Shown: positions 1-9,153 of the stretch, in pieces
Numbering within the stretch: position 1 is the first letter of the stretch
Layout: the number at the start of each line of letters is the position of its first letter
From: Bacteroides sp. UBA1317
GTDB lineage: Bacteria > Bacteroidota > Bacteroidia > Bacteroidales > Bacteroidaceae
Length of the DNA: 29,914 bases
Reading direction: 5' to 3'
Assembly: GCA_002307035.1 (NCBI GenBank)
Contig: DBTL01000013.1
Location: 3,576 to 33,489, forward strand
Notes under the pieces: model-generated
Seen by the model: the letters and a program-made list of their open reading frames with translations, nothing else
What the model was told of the DNA's origin: nothing
Databases searched by the model: none
Made by a program: the position numbers and the translations under genes

Positions 1-279
1 CTAGAATGGGATCAAAAACTATGGTGGGTACATATCGAGACCCTTATTTCGTTGCTGAAAGGTTATCAACTAACCGGTTCACAGGAATGTTTGGAATGGT
101 TTGAGAAAGTACATGATTATGTATGGACTCATTTTAAAGATCCTGATTATCCCGAATGGTTCGGTTATCTTGATAGAAGAGGAGAGGTGCTATTACCCTT
201 GAAAGGTGGCAAGTGGAAAGGATGTTTCCATGTACCCAGAGGGTTGTATCAGTGCTGGAAAGTGCTGGAAGAATTGTAA
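1..279 (+). CDS. N-acylglucosamine 2-epimerase (AGE / renin-binding-protein family), 3' fragment
   Basis: The frame is open from the first base, so this is the last 92 residues of a gene that starts outside the window. The visible part matches the C-terminal signature of GlcNAc 2-epimerases: a KLWWVHIE segment, then EWFGYLDRRG, then KGGKWKGCFHVPR. The His in GCFHVPR is one of the catalytic histidines of the AGE fold. Cellobiose 2-epimerases of the same superfamily end differently (a PWKCPYHN-like segment), so the ManNAc/GlcNAc type is favoured. The enzyme would interconvert GlcNAc and ManNAc in the cytoplasm, the step that follows sialic acid lyase in Bacteroides. The next gene begins about 28 bases downstream and is probably cotranscribed. 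Substrate assignment is by family and has not been tested here. Confidence 0.9.
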   Translation, partial: LEWDQKLWWVHIETLISLLKGYQLTGSQECLEWFEKVHDYVWTHFKDPDYPEWFGYLDRRGEVLLPLKGGKWKGCFHVPRGLYQCWKVLEEL

Positions 280-307
280 CTTAATATGCTTAAAGTTGAA
301 TCTTATG

Positions 308-1387
308 ATGAACGAACGACGAAATTTTTTAAAAGGAGTATTGGCTTCATCTTCTTTAATGATTGCTCAAAAGCTATTTTCTTCAGACTATTTAATCGAA
401 TCCAGTAAATCATCTTTTGATGCAAATATGAAGAACTCTTATGTTACTCCTAATGCAATGAAAGGAATGCCCATTCATGCTACATTTCTTGATGAAATCA
501 GCTGGGATATTCCTCATCAGAATTGGGGAGTAAAAGACTGGGATAAAGATTTTTCTGCAATGAAGAAGATCGGGATTAATACAGTAGTGATGATCCGTTC
601 GGGTTTAGGTAAATGGGTTGTAGCACCGTTCGAGTCAATAACTAAAAGTGAAGATGTATACTATCCCTCTGTTGACCTTGTAGAGATGTTCCTGTCACTT
701 GCCGATAAGCATGGTTTGGCCTTCTTTTTTGGAATGTACGACTCTGGAAAATATTGGATAGAAGGAGCTTTTCAGAAAGAAATAGACCTAAATATGGCAC
801 TCATTGACGAAGTCTGGAGCAAGTACGGACATCATAAATCTTTTCAGGGTTGGTATCTTTCTCAGGAGATTAGCCGTCGTACTAAAAACATGTCTAAGAT
901 ATATGCTCAGGTAGGAAAACATGCCAAAGAGGTTTCGGGCAATCTGACCACACTTGTTTCACCTTATATACATGGAGTAAAAACAGACCAAGTGATGGCT
1001 GGTGGTGATAAAGCTCTTTCCGTAAAAGAGCACGAAGAAGAGTGGGATGAAATACTCAGTAATGTACAGGGTGCTGTCGATATCTTGGCTTTTCAGGATG
1101 GTCAGGTAGATTATCATGAATTATATGATTATTTGGTAGTCAACAAGAAACTAGCCGACAGATACAATATGAAATGTTGGACAAATATAGAGTCATTCGA
1201 CCGTGATATGCCCATCCGCTTTCTTCCCATTAAATGGGAAAAGCTACTGCTAAAACTGGAAATAGCACGAAAAGCAGGTATGGAAGATGCCATCACTTTT
1301 GAGTTTTCTCATTTCATGAGTCCTAATTCGACTTATTTACAGGCAGGATATTTGTATGAACGTTATCGAGAACATTTTAAATTATAA
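308..1387 (+). CDS. DUF4434-like TIM-barrel protein with twin-arginine-type leader (putative glycoside hydrolase)
   Basis: The product is 359 residues. It opens with NERRNFLKG followed by a hydrophobic stretch (VLASSSLMIA), a textbook twin-arginine export motif, which suggests export. The remainder reads as a (beta/alpha)8 barrel of the DUF4434 type, a family often found in Bacteroides glycan clusters with no firmly established reaction. Candidate acidic residues sit at strand ends: E187 in WYLSQEIS, E295 in WTNIESF and E332 in TFEFSHF. An in-frame ATG lies one codon upstream at 305. The reading frame stays open back to 206, but that extension overlaps the epimerase gene and would bury the leader, so 305 or 308 is preferred. 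The function is inferred from family and context only. Confidence 0.75.
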   Translation: MNERRNFLKGVLASSSLMIAQKLFSSDYLIESSKSSFDANMKNSYVTPNAMKGMPIHATFLDEISWDIPHQNWGVKDWDKDFSAMKKIGINTVVMIRSGLGKWVVAPFESITKSEDVYYPSVDLVEMFLSLADKHGLAFFFGMYDSGKYWIEGAFQKEIDLNMALIDEVWSKYGHHKSFQGWYLSQEISRRTKNMSKIYAQVGKHAKEVSGNLTTLVSPYIHGVKTDQVMAGGDKALSVKEHEEEWDEILSNVQGAVDILAFQDGQVDYHELYDYLVVNKKLADRYNMKCWTNIESFDRDMPIRFLPIKWEKLLLKLEIARKAGMEDAITFEFSHFMSPNSTYLQAGYLYERYREHFKL

Positions 1388-1624
1388 ATGCCTCATCTAT
1401 ATATTGAAGCGCATTATAATCATATCGCACGAAAATATTATCAAAAAAGGTCTGTAGAATGATATATTAAAATCTTATAGGTATATTTATTTTATAATAG
1501 TATTATTTTTAATATATAACGCTTCATTTTAGCCTTAAATTGATAATGTATATGGTAATTATTAAATATATAGAATTATATTCGAACAAAAAAGATCATC
1601 TAATCTAATTCAAATTCACTATTT
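1388..1624. promoter_or_regulatory. AT-rich leader upstream of the susC homologue
   Basis: This 237-bp gap is very AT-rich and separates the epimerase/DUF4434 pair from the SusC-led gene series, so it presumably carries the SusC promoter. I found no exact TAnnTTTG box. The nearest match is TATATTCG at 1577-1584, with no TTG at the expected -33 distance. An 11-bp all-AT inverted repeat (1462-1472 with 1507-1517) could be a weak hairpin or chance. No ORF or RNA gene is evident. Confidence 0.35.
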
Positions 1625-4600
1625 ATGAAAAAATTTATCTTTCTTTTTATGATTTTGTTTTCCACCTGTGCTTGGGCGCAGAAGGTTAATTTAGGAGGAA
1701 CCGTGGTGGACGATAAAGGCGAACCACTTCCTGGCGTTACGGTCATTGTAAAAGGTACCCAAGAAGGTGTTGTAACCAATATTGATGGCAAATTTAATAT
1801 TGCAACAGAGAAGAAGACTGCATTTATCTTCTCTTATGTAGGCTATACTTCAAAAGAAGTGCCCATAGGTAAAGCAACACAGTACCACGTTGTATTAGAA
1901 GAATCTTCAGTTGCTTTAGGAGATGTTGTAGTTACCGCATTAGGGATTAAAAGAGAAAAGAAATCTTTGGGCTATGCAGTACAAGATGTTAAAGCCGACG
2001 AATTGACAAAGGCTGGAAGTTCCGATGTTACAAGTGCTTTACAAGGTAAAGTAGCCGGACTTTCTATCAATTCCTCAGGGACAGGTACTGGAGGTTCTGC
2101 TAAAGTCGTTATTAGAGGTAATTCGTCACTAGCTGATAATAACGAACCTCTTTGGATTGTGGATGGAGTGCCTTATGATAATTCTACCACTACAGGTAAT
2201 TATCAATGGGGAGGATATGATAGAGCTGGCGGGGCTTTTGACTTAAACCCTGAAGATGTTGAATCAATCTCTGTATTAAAGGGGCCTTCCGCTGCGGCAC
2301 TTTACGGTTCCAGAGCAGGTAATGGCGTTATCCTTGTTACTACTAAAAAAGGAGGGAAGAATGAGAGTTTGGGGGTCACTTATACTTATAAGATGAGCGT
2401 TTCTCCAGTAGCTTATTCCTTGGATTTGCAAGATACTTATGGGCAAGGAACTAATGGCGTCTATAGTTCTACAGCTCAAAGTTCTTGGGGAGAGGAGATG
2501 ACAGGTCAGCAGATAACCGCATGGTGGGATAACACCCAAACAACGACCTATTCTGTCCAGGAAGATTTAATGAAAAATTTCTATCGCTCTGCTAACACAC
2601 AGTCACATAATATTTCCATCAGCGGAGGTAATGAACAAAGTTCTTTTCGTGCTTCCTTAGGAAATGATTATATGAAAGGAAACATTCCGGGGCAAACGGT
2701 ACAGAAGACTAGTTTTGATGTGGTTACAAAACATAATGTCAATAAGTATTTAGATGTAGATATTAAGGCTAATTATGTAAATACAGTAGGTAGAAACAGG
2801 CCATTGCTTGGTTACTACAGTACTATGTATTATTTGTATACAATGCCCAGAAATATTCAATTGTCAGATTTAAAAGAACATAAATTTGATGCAGATGATT
2901 TAGCCACGAATAATAATTATTCAGAAGACAACTGGACAACTCCGAATGCCAGTTATCGAAATCCTTATTTCCTACTCGCTCAGGAAAACAATAAGGATTC
3001 TAAGAACAAGTTCTTTGGTTACGCTCAGGCAACCATAAACCTTTCCAGTGATCTAAAACTGAAAATCAAACAAGGTTTAGATTATTCAGACACGCAATAT
3101 AAATACGTATATAACTACGAAGATGCTGTTGAGGCAAACTGGCCTATGATGGAAATGACCAAAGAGACTTTTAAAGAGATGAACTCTGAGTTCTTGTTGA
3201 ATTACAATAAGCAGATTAAGGATTTTTCTTTGGGAGTAAGCGTAGGTGGAAACCGCATGCACACCAAGACAGAATCTATATATGGAGGTTCCGGACAATT
3301 CTCCGTTACAGGAGCCGCTTACTTGAGTCTGGGCACTAGTCAGACTACTAGCAATGACATTTACGAGAAAGAGATTAACTCTCTCTATGGATTTATGAAT
3401 TTGGGATATAAGAACTTCCTTTATTTAGATATCACTGCTCGTAACGATTGGTCATCTACCCTGCCTTCATCTAATAGATCGTATTTTTATCCATCCTTCA
3501 GTTTAAGTGGATTGATTACAGAAGCTCTTGACACTTATGGAATCTCTTATCCGAAAAATATCATCACTTATGGTAAAGTAAGAGCTTCATTTGCTCAGGT
3601 AGGTAAAGATACAGATCCTTATCAATTGCAACAATCCTATTCAACAAGTGTTGGCGGTTTTAGTCTTTTGTATGCTTCAGAACCTACTACGCTCTCTAAC
3701 GTTAATTTAAAACCAGAGATTGCCACATCTTATGAGTTTGGTACCGAATGGAAATTCTTTGGTAACAGAGTAGGTTTTGATCTTACCTATTATAATACAA
3801 TTACCAAAAATCAGGTATTGGACATTCCTTATATTTATTCTGCTGGATATACTAGCCAGACAGCCAATGTTGGAAAAATCTCCAATAAAGGTCTGGAACT
3901 CACCTTGTCGGGAACAGCTGTTAAGACTAAAAATCTCAGTATAGACTTAATAGCCAACTTTGCTAAAAATACTACACGTGTGGACGAATTGGATAGTTCG
4001 GTGGATATGTATGAATTTGGAAGCCTGAACAATGGTCTTAAAATAGTTGCCATAGAGGGGGATAAGCTCGGCGAGATATACGATTACGGCTACAAGAAAG
4101 ATACTAACGGCAATAAAATAATTGGTTCAGACGGATTACCTGAGCAGAGTGATTCACAAGGGGTATTAGGTTGCATTCAGCCCGACTTTACAGGTTCATT
4201 TGCTTTAAATGCTAATTATAAAGGAATCTATCTTTCTGCATTATTTGCTTTCCAAAAAGGTGGTGATGTCTATTCTTATACAGAGGCTTCTGCATCTTGG
4301 GCAGGAGTTGCCAAATGCACCGAAGATAGAGCAGACAAAGTAATCAGTGGTGTATTGGAGAGCGGTTCAGTTAACACACAATCCGTAACTGCTCAGAACT
4401 TTTGGCAGAATGGTATAACAGCAGAACAATTTATTTACGATGCCTCTTACCTCAAACTAAAAGAAATCTCATTAGGCTACAATTTCCCTAAAAAGTTATT
4501 GAAATCTCTTACTCACAGCGTATTGGATAACTTCAAGGTGGCATTATTTGGTTCTAACCTGCTATATCTTGTTAAGCATACTCCAGGCACAACTCCTGAT

Positions 4601-4699
4601 GGTAGTGCCATGTCTTCAAATATATTCTCTCAAGCAATTGATTTTTCGCCTGTGCCAAATACGAGCACATACGGCTTAACTGTTAATATAGGATTTTAA
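1625..4699 (+). CDS. SusC-family TonB-dependent outer-membrane transporter
   Basis: The product is 1024 residues, a normal SusC length. A signal peptide (about residues 1-18, ending CAWA|Q) is followed by a carboxypeptidase-regulatory-like beta domain (about 21-95, with GEPLPGVTVIVKGT). The plug domain starts near DVVVTALGI (about 100) and contains VVIRGNSSL, WIVDGVP and the SusC motif VLKGPSAAALYGSRAGNGVI. A long beta-barrel follows, ending in the aromatic-terminated strand LTVNIGF. It lacks the extra N-terminal STN domain, so control through a FecR-type anti-sigma factor is unlikely. It imports oligosaccharides using TonB energy, with the SusD lipoprotein encoded 14 bases downstream acting as lid. 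The substrate cannot be read from the sequence. Confidence 0.97.
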   Translation: MKKFIFLFMILFSTCAWAQKVNLGGTVVDDKGEPLPGVTVIVKGTQEGVVTNIDGKFNIATEKKTAFIFSYVGYTSKEVPIGKATQYHVVLEESSVALGDVVVTALGIKREKKSLGYAVQDVKADELTKAGSSDVTSALQGKVAGLSINSSGTGTGGSAKVVIRGNSSLADNNEPLWIVDGVPYDNSTTTGNYQWGGYDRAGGAFDLNPEDVESISVLKGPSAAALYGSRAGNGVILVTTKKGGKNESLGVTYTYKMSVSPVAYSLDLQDTYGQGTNGVYSSTAQSSWGEEMTGQQITAWWDNTQTTTYSVQEDLMKNFYRSANTQSHNISISGGNEQSSFRASLGNDYMKGNIPGQTVQKTSFDVVTKHNVNKYLDVDIKANYVNTVGRNRPLLGYYSTMYYLYTMPRNIQLSDLKEHKFDADDLATNNNYSEDNWTTPNASYRNPYFLLAQENNKDSKNKFFGYAQATINLSSDLKLKIKQGLDYSDTQYKYVYNYEDAVEANWPMMEMTKETFKEMNSEFLLNYNKQIKDFSLGVSVGGNRMHTKTESIYGGSGQFSVTGAAYLSLGTSQTTSNDIYEKEINSLYGFMNLGYKNFLYLDITARNDWSSTLPSSNRSYFYPSFSLSGLITEALDTYGISYPKNIITYGKVRASFAQVGKDTDPYQLQQSYSTSVGGFSLLYASEPTTLSNVNLKPEIATSYEFGTEWKFFGNRVGFDLTYYNTITKNQVLDIPYIYSAGYTSQTANVGKISNKGLELTLSGTAVKTKNLSIDLIANFAKNTTRVDELDSSVDMYEFGSLNNGLKIVAIEGDKLGEIYDYGYKKDTNGNKIIGSDGLPEQSDSQGVLGCIQPDFTGSFALNANYKGIYLSALFAFQKGGDVYSYTEASASWAGVAKCTEDRADKVISGVLESGSVNTQSVTAQNFWQNGITAEQFIYDASYLKLKEISLGYNFPKKLLKSLTHSVLDNFKVALFGSNLLYLVKHTPGTTPDGSAMSSNIFSQAIDFSPVPNTSTYGLTVNIGF

Positions 4700-4713
4700 T
4701 AGTAAATGAACTT

Positions 4714-6312
4714 ATGAAAAAAATAACTACACTCATAGCGGTTGTATTTTGTATAACTTTCTTCAATAGCTGCACTGACGGCTTTGACGAGATGAACACT
4801 TCAACAACAACACTAACTGAAGCTGACCTGTCAGCCAAATTATTATTTGCGACTTCAATAACGATGGGGACTTCAGCCGATTATCAGAGAAATTATAGTT
4901 TATACGATGATCAGTATGCACACTATTTTTCAAATTGCGTCACCAGTTTTTATACTGGTAACTACGAATACAACGATTCATGGGCCTATTACGGATGGGC
5001 ACAATTCTATACCGAAAGACTCAAAGAGTATTATGACATTGATGAAATTTGTGGTGAGGATGCCAGCTATACTGATATGAAAGCTATGAATACTATCTGG
5101 AATTGCTTCTTATGGCAAAGAGTGACAGACCGTTGGGGAGATGTTCCTTATACTGATGCAAGTAAAGGCTCGGCTGTAGCATATACATCACAAGAAGAGA
5201 TCTACTTGGATTTAATGAGTCGATTGGAAGAAGCATGTGACTCCATTGGTTCTAGTAGTGAAACTCAATATGATCCCGGTACGTATGATTTGCTTTATGG
5301 AGGAGATGCTACTCTATGGAAGAAGTTCGGCTATTCACTTATGTTGAGAATGGCTATGAGAATATCGAATGTTGATGCTACCGATGCTAAGGTATACGCT
5401 CAGAAGGCTATTGCAGGAGGTACTTTCACTTCAAATAGCGATGTAGCAAAAGTAGAATGCGACCTGAGTGGTGTAGGCTACTACGATTATTACCAATACA
5501 TTATTGTAAGTTGGAACAATGCAACCACTGATATGGATTTCATGAATTACATGAGAGGTGCAACCACCGATTACGCACGTGCAGACAGCTTAGACCCAAG
5601 AGCTCCAATTTGGTTTACTAAAGGAAATCTGGGGTATGTAGGATTTAAAAACGGAATGGCTGCTTCTAATTATCCTACTGACTTTGATTGGAATAATTAT
5701 GCCTGTATAAACTATTCAAGCACTGGCTATTTCTACTTTTCTGATAGCGATACGAGTGGCAGTCGGTTGTATTATCCTGTACAAAATTATGCCGAAGTAC
5801 TTTTCCTTAAAGCAGAAGCAGCCCTTAGAGGTTGGGGAGGAGATGCAGAAAGTCTGTACTCAGAAGCTATTACGGCATCTATGAATGAAGTCTCCTCCGT
5901 ATCAGGCACAACCATTGCTCAGACAGCTATTGATAACTATATTGACGGACTTCCGGCTTGGTCAGCAGCTACCGATAATGAAGCAAAACTGAAATTGATT
6001 GCCATTCAAAAATGGATCGCTGTATTTCCTAATAGCTGTGAAGGATGGTCAGAGATAAGAAGAACAGGTTATCCTGATGATCTAACTTATCCTGATGTAA
6101 GTTCTAGTGCAGTCGTTACCGATGGCAACTGGATTCAACGGATTTCTTATCCCACGAATGAATATTCGTATAATGAAGACAATATGCCTACTGCTTATAA
6201 AAGTAGTAGTAGCAATTACGCTAAGAGAGAACAATATGGGGTTTGGTGGTCACTTTGCGGACAAGATCAAACATTGCCTCAAGTTTACACTCCGGCAAAT
6301 ACATTTGAATAG
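4714..6312 (+). CDS. SusD/RagB-family surface glycan-binding lipoprotein (SusD-like_2 type)
   Basis: The product is 532 residues. The lipoprotein signal ends FFNSC with the lipidated Cys at position 20. The following TDGFDEMN is acidic, as in surface-export signals of Bacteroidota lipoproteins. Helical TPR-like segments follow (LWQRVTDRWGDVPYTDA near 140 and LWKKFGYSLMLRMAMRI near 210), together with a late Tyr/Ser/Asp-rich region rich in aromatic residues. This pattern fits the SusD-like_2 branch. The protein would bind glycan at the surface and cap the SusC barrel encoded immediately upstream; the short gap implies one transcript. Confidence 0.95.
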   Translation: MKKITTLIAVVFCITFFNSCTDGFDEMNTSTTTLTEADLSAKLLFATSITMGTSADYQRNYSLYDDQYAHYFSNCVTSFYTGNYEYNDSWAYYGWAQFYTERLKEYYDIDEICGEDASYTDMKAMNTIWNCFLWQRVTDRWGDVPYTDASKGSAVAYTSQEEIYLDLMSRLEEACDSIGSSSETQYDPGTYDLLYGGDATLWKKFGYSLMLRMAMRISNVDATDAKVYAQKAIAGGTFTSNSDVAKVECDLSGVGYYDYYQYIIVSWNNATTDMDFMNYMRGATTDYARADSLDPRAPIWFTKGNLGYVGFKNGMAASNYPTDFDWNNYACINYSSTGYFYFSDSDTSGSRLYYPVQNYAEVLFLKAEAALRGWGGDAESLYSEAITASMNEVSSVSGTTIAQTAIDNYIDGLPAWSAATDNEAKLKLIAIQKWIAVFPNSCEGWSEIRRTGYPDDLTYPDVSSSAVVTDGNWIQRISYPTNEYSYNEDNMPTAYKSSSSNYAKREQYGVWWSLCGQDQTLPQVYTPANTFE

Positions 6313-6328
6313 TTAAAATAGAAGTTTA

Positions 6329-6377
6329 AATCTCCTCATCAAGTGACATTGAAAAGTGCCAACTTAATGGGGAGGTT
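6329..6377 (+). promoter_or_regulatory. Hairpin between susD and the acyltransferase gene that covers its Shine-Dalgarno sequence
   Basis: Bases 6329-6339 pair with 6367-6377 (11 pairs, two of them G-U). After one C/A mismatch, 6341-6344 pair with 6362-6365, leaving a 17-nt loop. The 3' arm contains GGGGAGG (6369-6375), the strong ribosome-binding site of the gene starting at 6389. The structure could act as an attenuator after SusCD, as a 3'-end stabiliser, or as a translational gate. The downstream tail is AT-rich but is not a clean U tract, so a standard terminator is less certain. Confidence 0.55.
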
Positions 6378-6388
6378 ATTATATCAAC

Positions 6389-7528
6389 ATGATGAATTCT
6401 GAGTTAAACATATCTTCTTCTCGCTTCATAGCTTTAGATGTATTTCGTGGACTTACTGTTTGTTTCATGATCATTGTTAATACCCCAGGCAATTGGGCGG
6501 CTGTCTTTTGTCCGCTTAAACATGCTGATTGGAATGGTTTTACCCCTACCGATTTGGTATTTCCTTCTTTTCTTTTTGCAGTGGGTAATGCTTTAAGTTT
6601 TGCCATGAGGAGATGGAACAATATGTCACAATTAGCAGTTCTATTTAAAATTTTAAAACGAGTATTCCTTATTTTTATTATCGGTTACCTAATGAGTTGG
6701 TTTCCGTTTTTTAAGCTCAACGAGTACTCACAATTTGTTCTGTCTCCTATTTCGCAAACACGAATTATGGGCGTACTACAACGCATTGCTTTCTGTTATG
6801 GTATTGTAGCTTTGATGATATATTACCTAGGTCACAAAAAGACGCTCTTAATAGGTGTCTTGTCACTATTAGCCTATTGGGTTATATTGTTCATTTTTGG
6901 TGAATCAGGAGCAGAATACAGCAAAACAGGCAATGCCGTATTATCACTGGATATGTGTCTGCTAGGTAGCAATCATTTATATGGTGGAGAAGGTTTCCTC
7001 TTCGATCCTGAAGGAGTATTGAGTACTCTACCTGCGCTTTTTAATGTCATTGGTGGATATGCAATTGGTCATTTCATTCAGAAACAAGGTAAAAGCTATG
7101 AGGGTTTGACTAAATTACTTTTTGTTGGAGTTATTTTGATCTTTATAGCCTATTGTTGGAATCCTCTTTTCCCTATTAACAAAAAACTTTGGACTAGTTC
7201 TTATGCGATGCTGACTGTCGGTCTAGATTGTTTGATTCTATCGATAATTATCTATTTATTAGACTTCTCTGCTAAAACAAGAGATGGCTATTTCTTCTTA
7301 GTCTTGGGGCGAAATCCTCTTTTTATTTATGTTTTGGCAGAATTAGGGGCTGTCATTATGTACTTGATTCCAATCTCCGATACATCTCTGTTTTCGTGGA
7401 TCTATTCTACGGTTTTTATTCACACAGGTACCTACTTAGGTTCCTTTCTCTTTGCCTGTTGGTGGATGTTTATCTGTTGGTTTGTTGGATACATTTTGGA
7501 TAAAAAGAAAATCTATATAAAAATATGA
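6389..7528 (+). CDS. HGSNAT-like membrane acyltransferase (heparan-alpha-glucosaminide N-acetyltransferase-type, DUF1624/DUF5009 group)
   Basis: The product is 379 residues of mostly membrane-spanning helices. The N-terminus carries the family signature ALDVFRGLTV, then IIVN, then KHADWNGFTPTDLVFPSFLF, which closely resembles human lysosomal HGSNAT. N31 and H45 correspond to the Asn and His implicated in acetyl transfer there. The family passes an acetyl group from cytoplasmic acetyl-CoA across the membrane to an amino sugar. Here it would act at the inner membrane on periplasmic glycan fragments. GGGGAGG lies 13 bases before the start; a second in-frame ATG is at 6392. The next gene starts within 28 bases. 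The acceptor is inferred. Confidence 0.85.
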   Translation: MMNSELNISSSRFIALDVFRGLTVCFMIIVNTPGNWAAVFCPLKHADWNGFTPTDLVFPSFLFAVGNALSFAMRRWNNMSQLAVLFKILKRVFLIFIIGYLMSWFPFFKLNEYSQFVLSPISQTRIMGVLQRIAFCYGIVALMIYYLGHKKTLLIGVLSLLAYWVILFIFGESGAEYSKTGNAVLSLDMCLLGSNHLYGGEGFLFDPEGVLSTLPALFNVIGGYAIGHFIQKQGKSYEGLTKLLFVGVILIFIAYCWNPLFPINKKLWTSSYAMLTVGLDCLILSIIIYLLDFSAKTRDGYFFLVLGRNPLFIYVLAELGAVIMYLIPISDTSLFSWIYSTVFIHTGTYLGSFLFACWWMFICWFVGYILDKKKIYIKI

Positions 7529-7532
7529 AGAT

Positions 7533-9143
7533 ATGCACTTCGATCGAAACATTTATATGAGACATAATTTGATTTTGATTATTATATTATTCTTATTCTG
7601 CCCATTTTCCCGACTACAAGCAAAATACGAAATAATCTCTAAAAAGGAGATGGAAGATAAAGTGTCAGGAGCTTGGGCCGGGAAAATGATTGGTGTGATG
7701 TATGGTCGTGAAATGGAATTTAAGGCATTAGGGAAAATCTACGATGGTGATATTCCATGGATGCCACAGCTCGTAGAGAAATCTCTTGTTGAGGATGATA
7801 TCTATGGTCAGTTAAGTTTTATGATGACACTGGAAAGGTATGGATTAAATGCTCCGGTGAAGCAGTTGGCTATCAATTTTGCCAATGCTGCTTTTCCCTT
7901 ATGCCATGCGAACTTGCAAGCTCGCAAGAATATTTTTGATGGTGTAATGCCACCATTATCAGGTTCTCCTCAGTACAGTATGCATTCAGATGATATCGAT
8001 TTCCAGATAGAATCAGATTTTATTGGCTTTATGAATCCGGGTATGCCTCAGTCTTCAAATTTGATGTGCGATAGCATTGGACGTATTATGGCTTATGGAG
8101 ATGGTCTGTATGGTGGAATGTTTGTGGTAGCAATGCACACGATGGCTTACTTTGATAATGATGTAATGACTATCGTGAAAAGTGCTTTGAAGGTAATTCC
8201 GAGTGAGAGTACTTATGCGCAATGTATTCAAGATGTAGTAAATGGATATATAGCAAATCCCAATGATTGGGAGAAGACGTGGACTTTGATTCAGAATAAA
8301 TGGGGATATGATGATGTTTGCATCCCGTTTCACGATTTCGATATTGATGCGAAGCTGAATGGAGCATTTGTGGCAATTGGACTATTATATGGCAATGGAG
8401 ATTTTGAGAAAACGATGCAGATAACCATACGTTGTGGTCAGGACACAGATTGTAATACTGCAAATGTAGCTGCTGTTTTAGGAATAATACATGGTTATTC
8501 AGGAATTCCGGATTGCTTGAAATCATATATTCCGGAGATTGCAGATAAACCTTTTCTGCACACGGATTATTCGTATCATAAGGCAGTGTCTCAGACTTTA
8601 TTTTTTATAAAAGAGAATATTGTAACTAATGGAGGAAAAATAGGGAAAGATTTCTATAAAGTAAAAGTACAAGAACCTACCTTTAGAGGTAAGTTAGAAA
8701 GATCGTATCCAAATGCTTATATGAATAAGCAGATTCAGGTAAAGGATATTTCTAAAGATGCTTTTAAAGGAGATTGGAGTGATTTTGTATACGGAGATGG
8801 AGATCCTGATTTATATAAAGTGGCAAATGCACCTGGTGATTCTTTTGAGTTAAAATTTAATGGAACTGGCATTTCATTGCTTGGGAGTTGGAATGTTGAT
8901 GGTGGACGAGCGGATGTATATGTAGATGGAAAATTCATAAAGCAAATAGATGTTTACTATAGAGAGGAGGCCGGGAAATATGATGTTAATAGAGCACATA
9001 TTTTTCATCTGTTAGGATTATCCCGCGGTGAACATGTTTTGAGATTAGTGGTGTCTAAAGAGAACAACCCGGTATCATCCGGGCATAAAATCTGGTTGCA
9101 AAGGGCAATTGTGTTTGCAAACAACAAAAATCAAATGAATTAA
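7533..9143 (+). CDS. Secreted ADP-ribosylglycohydrolase-fold protein with extra C-terminal beta domain
   Basis: The product is 536 residues. The start at 7533 gives eight residues before MRHNLILIII; the ATG at 7557 gives a cleaner signal peptide (ending LQA|K) and is equally possible. The ARH/DraG fold is indicated by GAWAGKMIGVMYGRE near 46-60, the metal-binding acidic run VEDDIYGQ (86-93) and CGQDTDCNTANVAAVLG (301-317), the equivalent of the GGDTDxN signature. A second acidic motif, HSDD, is at 151-154. A beta-rich C-terminal region (about 400-530, with YVDGKFIKQIDVYY) resembles carbohydrate-binding or galactose-binding-like modules. Classical members remove ADP-ribose, but a secreted copy inside a glycan-import cluster more likely cleaves a glycosidic bond. 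The substrate is unknown. Confidence 0.82.
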   Translation: MHFDRNIYMRHNLILIIILFLFCPFSRLQAKYEIISKKEMEDKVSGAWAGKMIGVMYGREMEFKALGKIYDGDIPWMPQLVEKSLVEDDIYGQLSFMMTLERYGLNAPVKQLAINFANAAFPLCHANLQARKNIFDGVMPPLSGSPQYSMHSDDIDFQIESDFIGFMNPGMPQSSNLMCDSIGRIMAYGDGLYGGMFVVAMHTMAYFDNDVMTIVKSALKVIPSESTYAQCIQDVVNGYIANPNDWEKTWTLIQNKWGYDDVCIPFHDFDIDAKLNGAFVAIGLLYGNGDFEKTMQITIRCGQDTDCNTANVAAVLGIIHGYSGIPDCLKSYIPEIADKPFLHTDYSYHKAVSQTLFFIKENIVTNGGKIGKDFYKVKVQEPTFRGKLERSYPNAYMNKQIQVKDISKDAFKGDWSDFVYGDGDPDLYKVANAPGDSFELKFNGTGISLLGSWNVDGGRADVYVDGKFIKQIDVYYREEAGKYDVNRAHIFHLLGLSRGEHVLRLVVSKENNPVSSGHKIWLQRAIVFANNKNQMN

Positions 9144-9153
9144 TTGCGAACTT

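Noticed and set aside
206..307. N-terminal extension of the DUF4434-like gene
   Set aside because: It overlaps the end of the epimerase gene in another frame and would place 33-34 residues before an intact twin-arginine leader.
1462..1517. AT-only inverted repeat as a terminator or riboswitch
   Set aside because: The stem has no GC pairs and the loop is 34 nt in a region where such matches arise by chance. No riboswitch core was recognised.
6107..6316. 69-residue plus-strand open frame overlapping the end of susD
   Set aside because: It is out of frame within a clear SusD coding sequence and has no independent signal.
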